Shown piece by piece: positions 59,501-64,000 of a stretch of 64,000 nucleotides of DNA. Both the position numbers and the translations under genes were made by a program. Source of the stretch: Septoria linicola (lineage: Eukaryota; Ascomycota; Dothideomycetes; Mycosphaerellales; Mycosphaerellaceae); assembly GCA_024114885.1 (NCBI GenBank), contig CP099425.1:2542001-2606000 (forward strand). The letters run 5' to 3'. Numbering within the stretch: position 1 is the first letter of the stretch; every line of letters starts with the position of its first letter. The notes beneath the pieces were generated by a model. The model did no database searches and was not told the DNA's origin. It saw nothing but the letters and a program-made list of their open reading frames with translations.

Positions 59501-59672
59501 GATTTCCTACTAGGGCTCCGAATTAGCTTTAACGTTATATTTCGTCTCGCTATAGGTAATCTCTTCTCGTATACCTATACCTATATCTATAATTATATCT
59601 CTCTCGGCTCTCGTTATATAGAAATATATAGACGTTCTATCCTACCTCTACGAAGTAAGTATCCTACTATTA
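56540..59672 (+). pseudogene. Region G: unidentified coding-like sequence up to the C2 insertion
   Basis: Much of this stretch reads as protein in a forward frame with RIP-type stops, most clearly at about 58630-59670, some 345 codons. Recognisable words include EYLSTSTSASILVLKSLYD near 58665 and VVEGPLIDYDRV near 59120, but I recognise no family. The 57300-58600 part is Ser/Tyr/Leu-rich with a pyrimidine-rich plus strand. It is cut by the C2 LTR at 59672. It may be the continuation of ORF E beyond the Fot1-type element, though I could not show a shared phase. Confidence 0.4.
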
Positions 59673-60112
59673 TAACGTAGTAGGCGTCCCTATACCTAGT
59701 AGGTAGGCCTATAGCGGCTACTACTGCCTAGGCGTATAAGGGCGATTTTCGAGCTTACTACGGAGGATATAGATTATTATCCTTTATACTACTACTACTA
59801 AGGTTAGAGAGGACTACTTAGGTTACTACTTAGCGATTATATAATATAGTATTATTTAATAACTTATTCTACTTCCTACCTATCCTCTACTAGCGCTACT
59901 ACTATACGATCCTAATAGGCTTATAGCCTATACGGCCTACTATAGCTACCGACGTATACCTCTACGACGACGCGTCGTAGGCACGCTACTAATCTGCCTA
60001 CTATACCTACTACTAACTACTACGTAGAGCTATCGCTCGACTCCGGCTCTACGACCTACGTATAGACTTATATACTACTACCTCTAGGTTAGTTATAGGT
60101 TTATATACTATA
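59673..60112 (+). repeat. C2 5' LTR (440 bp)
   Basis: It aligns end to end with the C1 LTRs at 9804-10243 and 26946-27385. It starts TAACG and ends CTATA and is followed by the same presumed primer-binding sequence as C1. Confidence 0.9.
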
Positions 60113-60929
60113 TAAGGAGCCGAAGGTAGGGCTACTATACGCCTTATAAGGAACTAGAAGTCGCGCTATATCGCGCGTAATACGTCTAAGGTAACGCGGC
60201 CTTAGCGTAAAGACTTATTATATAGGAAGATATAGTACTATAAGGATTATAGGTAGAATAAAGAAACGCCTTAGGAACTACTATAGTACTAGCGCGTAGG
60301 GAAGGTAACGACCGACTCTACGTAGTATAGGCTATAAACGTATACGGGTATACGTTTAATACTAAAAAACTAGCTAAGGAGAGGCGCTAGGCCCTAAATT
60401 GCCTAAGGAAATTAGAATTATTAGTTAACTAGGAAGGAGCTACTATAGATTACCTACGAGGTAGCCGATTCCTAGGAGCTATAAAAGGTTTGTCCTTAAT
60501 ATCTATATTAGGACGAAGGATATTAAGAAAGTTAAAAAAATAGTTAGAGTTACTAGCTTAGTTAAAATTACCTAACGTGCGCCTCTAGCGTAGATAGTCC
60601 GGCCCCTAGAGGCTCGACAAGGAATTAAGCGCGCTAGAGCGCTATATATCGAGTCCTTAGATCTCTTTAACCTATAGACTAAAAGAGTAACTTGTTTTCG
60701 CGCCTATAGAAGAGGTAGACGAATACGACTATTACTACCTTGCCTAACTTACTATAAGCTACCGTTTCTAAAGTAACTAGCCTATTATATCTTCTCTCGT
60801 AGATAGCCGGATCTCTAATAATACTAAGGTAAAGAGCTAGTCTATAGATAGCGTTCTAGTAGAAGGATATATCGATACTCGAGGATAGCTAGCTTAGTTA
60901 GGACCTGTTTAGTAACCTATAATAGGCAC

Positions 60930-63900
60930 CTAGCTAGAGTTCGCTTCCCTCTTATAGTAAGTCCTTAAAGCGAACAAACTAAAGCCGCCTATACTAGGCA
61001 CTAATTAAAACTACTACTTTACTAGAGAGAATACTACCGAGTTCCTAGAGCGGTTTAAGTTAATTAGTAAGTACTATAGTCTCTAGGAGCCTTTATACGA
61101 GGACACTATTAAGCGTCTTATTATTAACTACTATATTATACTACGTCTAGAGATTCGGCGTTTAGAGTATAAGTTATAAGAGATATTCGAGACTACCTTT
61201 CTTAATTACTTTATTAAGAGTAATACCTACTACCTTATTCGATCTAGGGAGTACCTAGAGTAGCTCTACTAAAAGAGGAAGGTAGAAGGTAATAACTTAA
61301 AAGAGTTCCTTCGCTAGTTCCGTCTTACTTCGGACTCTATTAACCTAGAAGATATAAGTAAGCGTAAGAGATTAAGGCTCTTACTAAATAGAGTACTAGT
61401 AGCGATATCTAAGAAACTCTATACTAAGTATAGAATCTATCTATATAAGCTAGAGACCTATAAACTATTCGAGAAGATCTTTAAGTTAGCTAAGGACCTT
61501 ATTAAAGGAGAAGATAGTTTCTAGATAGAGTAGGCTCGTAACTATAGTTAACTTGAGTCCTTATAGAAGTCTATTATAGAAGGCCGACCTATAGAAGCTA
61601 TAGAAGTTATAGTTAGACTAATATAGACTAATAACGACCTAGTCTATAACTTTAACAAGTTAACTATTAATAATCTAATACTTCTAAAGTAGAAGGGCGA
61701 GTATAGCTTAGCCTCTACGGCTATTTAACCTACTAGACAATATATGTCGCCTACTATCTAAGATAATAGTAACTAATAGTAATAGTAGGCTATAACGATT
61801 AGGGCGTACTTAGGGTATATCTCGCTATAGGTCGTAGAGTATATAAAAGGTCGCTACTATATCTACTATAGATTTAACTATATAGCTAACTTCTACTCGT
61901 TAGTCGAGTATATAATTACGTAAGGATAGTTGACCTATAATATTAATAAGAGGTTAATAGTCAAGGGTATAACCGGTAAGTATATTATAATCTAGTATCT
62001 AAAATAGGACAGGATAACGCCTCGGATCTTCTATATTAACTAGGTATTACGTCTTTATAGGATAGGAGGCTAGGCTATAGAGTACCTAGACTACCTAGTA
62101 AGCGATAAGTAGCGTTAATAGTAGACTAACTACGATATAACGTAAGTAGTTCTAGGTTCCGTTAAGAAAAGCTCCGATTAGACGCCTCGCGGTACCTTAG
62201 ATTACTAGAATACGCCTACGGTACTATTAAAGCCGTCTAGCCCTAGAGGCCCGACTATCTAGATAGGCGCGCCGAAGGTCGTATAGGTTAACTATACGCG
62301 ATCTACGTAGATTATTAGTATTCCTAGACCTAAAGTATACTTTATAGAGTAGGACCTTAATAGGAGACATACTAGAGTTAAGGATTTAGAAGAGGAGGAC
62401 GCGCCTATCTATACTAACGTAGCTCGGATTAGTAAGGGTAAGGCTAAGGAGGCCGAGAAGCGAGCGCTAGTACCTATAATTTAGAAGTCTTAAGAGAAGG
62501 TACTTAAAGGAAGAATTTAGGCTTAGCGTAATACCGCGTATACCTATAGGCTAACTAGGTATAGTATTCGTAAGGAAAGGCTTAAGGATATATACGACGA
62601 CTTAGTCGATAGGGTAAACGAAGAGGATTAGTAGCGGCGAGATACTACTAGGTCTTAGACGTTAGAAGATAGTACTATCGACTATATTAACGAGGATATA
62701 GAAGACGAGGAACCTACTCTAGTTACGCCTCCTATTTATAAGGTAAAGAAAGCCTCTAAGAAGTAGAGGCTAGATAACTAGGTAAGGTCTAAGGTATATA
62801 TAGAGGACGATATAGCTCTAAGAGCTTAGAAGCTAGAGACAAAGCTACTACGTCGTCTACTATAGACCCTATTTCCTATTACGCTTACTAAGTATATTAT
62901 ACTCGAAGGTATCAAGCTATCGCTTAAAGGACTATAGGCTTCTATCTAGACAGATAATAACGAGTTATAGGAAGCTCTTACTCGCTAAACTATAGATGTC
63001 TATATAGCTAGTATAGAACTTAGCTAATATTTTAATAATAGGCTACCTACTAAGATATAGAGATAGAGGTTACCGCTATACCGAGTATATTCTCTCCTTA
63101 GGGAATTAGTGCCTAAAGGCTAGTATAAACCTTACGCGAGATATAATATAGTTACCGTTAATAGAGGTATTATAGTATATACTAGTAAAGCTAATCCGTA
63201 GGAGGAGCTATACGAGTAATTAGTAGTAGTCGACCTATCTAGCGTTACTCGAGACGTCCTCGTAGCGCCTCTAATCTAGGTAGATATTTAATTAAATAGT
63301 AAGCTTAGTACTAAGGACGGCTTAATCGATAAAGGTACTAAGTCTACTATAATAGACTAAGTAGTAGCTAGAAGGTATAGATTAGCTATTTAGATAGATA
63401 TTCTAGAGATTAACCTATCTACTATAGGAGGTCTAGCCTAGATAGTAGGTATCTATAGAAAGGTAAACGTTAACGTTTTCGGTATTAAATACGTTATACC
63501 GGTCTTTATCTTAGTACCTTCTAAGGACGCCGAACTAGTACTAGTCCTCTTAGGTAGAGCGTAGGCGATAAAGATCCGCCTTTAGTCTAAGAACTACGAC
63601 GATAGTACCTAGGAGGGTACTATCTATTATAGGAATAGCGAGTCGGTTACCTTTATAGACATAGTCGGGACCTAGGGATACTAGACTATCGATAAGTTTC
63701 TAGGCAAAGGTAGCGCTTTAAAATAGTAGGCGGACTCGAGCTAGCTACTACGATATCTACCTACTATATAGCTCTAGTAGGAATAGGAAGACTAGGCCTA
63801 ATAGGACGCCTCGATTCGGTCTAGCTCCTAGAGCCGAACTAAGATCTCGATACTCTAAGCGACGATTAGTTATCTACTACGATCGAGGACGGAGGCGATA

Positions 63901-64000
63901 ACCTTTTAGATAATACGATCCTTATAGTAGTAGAGTATAATAGGTAGGCCGGCTATATTAGGATATATTATACTTCTATATACTACTATCTATAGAATCC
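60930..64000 (+). pseudogene. C2 gag-protease region, RIP-inactivated, incomplete
   Basis: It corresponds to C1 11060-14130: a capsid-like gag (FTRENTTEFLERFK near 61018), a zinc-knuckle remnant near 61850, an acidic/basic linker near 62380-62860, and a retropepsin-like LIDKGT near 63315. In-frame TAG/TAA codons occur at the same Gln/Trp sites as in C1, plus some private ones. The RT and later domains lie beyond the window. Confidence 0.85.

Larger units (their letters stand above)
59673..64000 (+). mobile_element. C2: second Ty3/gypsy C element, 5' part, runs off the window
   Basis: It begins with a 440-bp LTR and then follows C1 collinearly from its 10244 to about 14130, where the window ends. 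Identity to C1 is high by eye and the differences are dominated by C/T and G/A transitions. No internal insertion is seen. Whether C2 carries the third frame of C1 cannot be judged here. Confidence 0.9.

Noticed and set aside
1..64000. A variant genetic code with TAA/TAG read as Gln
   Set aside because: TpG is lost as well as CpA, LTRs and spacers are equally affected, Trp positions also became stops, and catalytic Asp codons became Asn. These point to mutation of the DNA, not recoding.
1..64000. tRNA, rRNA or CRISPR loci
   Set aside because: No cloverleaf-like gene, rRNA signature or spaced identical repeats were seen. The tRNA-iMet-like bases at 24314 are a retroelement primer-binding site, and the tandem arrays have no unique spacers.

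Overview
This window looks like a gene-poor, repeat-built block from the nuclear genome of a filamentous ascomycete (Pezizomycotina). CpA and its complement TpG are almost absent outside two elements: in the first 600 bases I count one CA and no TG. CpG, CpT and CpC remain common. Reading frames still follow transposon proteins but are cut by TAG/TAA codons where Gln (CAG/CAA) or Trp (TGG) is expected. That is the footprint of repeat-induced point mutation (RIP, CpA to TpA). The element types (Ty3/gypsy with a chromodomain, Ty1/copia, Fot1/pogo) fit such a fungus. I see no intact protein gene, tRNA, rRNA or CRISPR array.

Layout. 1-5640: 3' part of a Ty3/gypsy element (family A copy 1), followed by an exact 52-bp tandem repeat (5735-5994). 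6960-9802 and 27391-28250: the two halves of a long unidentified reading frame (ORF D), split by a complete Ty3/gypsy element C1 (9804-27385, 440-bp LTRs). C1 is itself split by a complete Ty1/copia element (18308-24606, minus strand). Both insertions have target-site duplications, and the interrupted frames resume correctly on the far side. 28251-28517: a lone copia LTR. 29029-42306: family A copy 2, interrupted by a complete chromovirus N (32184-38846, 172-bp LTRs, 5-bp duplication AGTAG). 42440-43180: a 64-bp pyrimidine-rich minisatellite. 43200-45380 and 51678-53838: unidentified coding-like sequence (ORF E), split by a second, plus-strand copia copy (45381-51677, duplication AAGCT). 53839-56318: a Fot1/pogo-type DNA transposon whose 3' part is present twice. 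56320-59672: further unidentified coding-like sequence (G) with a perfect 18-bp-arm hairpin. 59673-64000: the 5' part of a second C element (C2), running off the window.

History. ORF D is older than C1, and C1 is older than copia copy 1, which still keeps many CA/TG dinucleotides. All 15 differences I see between the two LTRs of copia copy 1 are CpA/TpG transitions. Every reverse transcriptase that I can read has its catalytic Asp-Asp pair turned into Asn-Asn by the same process, so the retroelements are dead as written.

Most unusual content: C1, an approximately 11.3-kb Ty3/gypsy element with a third frame of about 900 codons between pol and the 3' LTR; long unidentified frames D, E and G; an extra 1.4-kb segment in chromovirus N with coding signal on the antisense strand; and copia primer-binding sites matching the anticodon arm of initiator tRNA-Met, which implies half-tRNA priming. 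All translations were made by eye and boundaries of degenerate frames are approximate.
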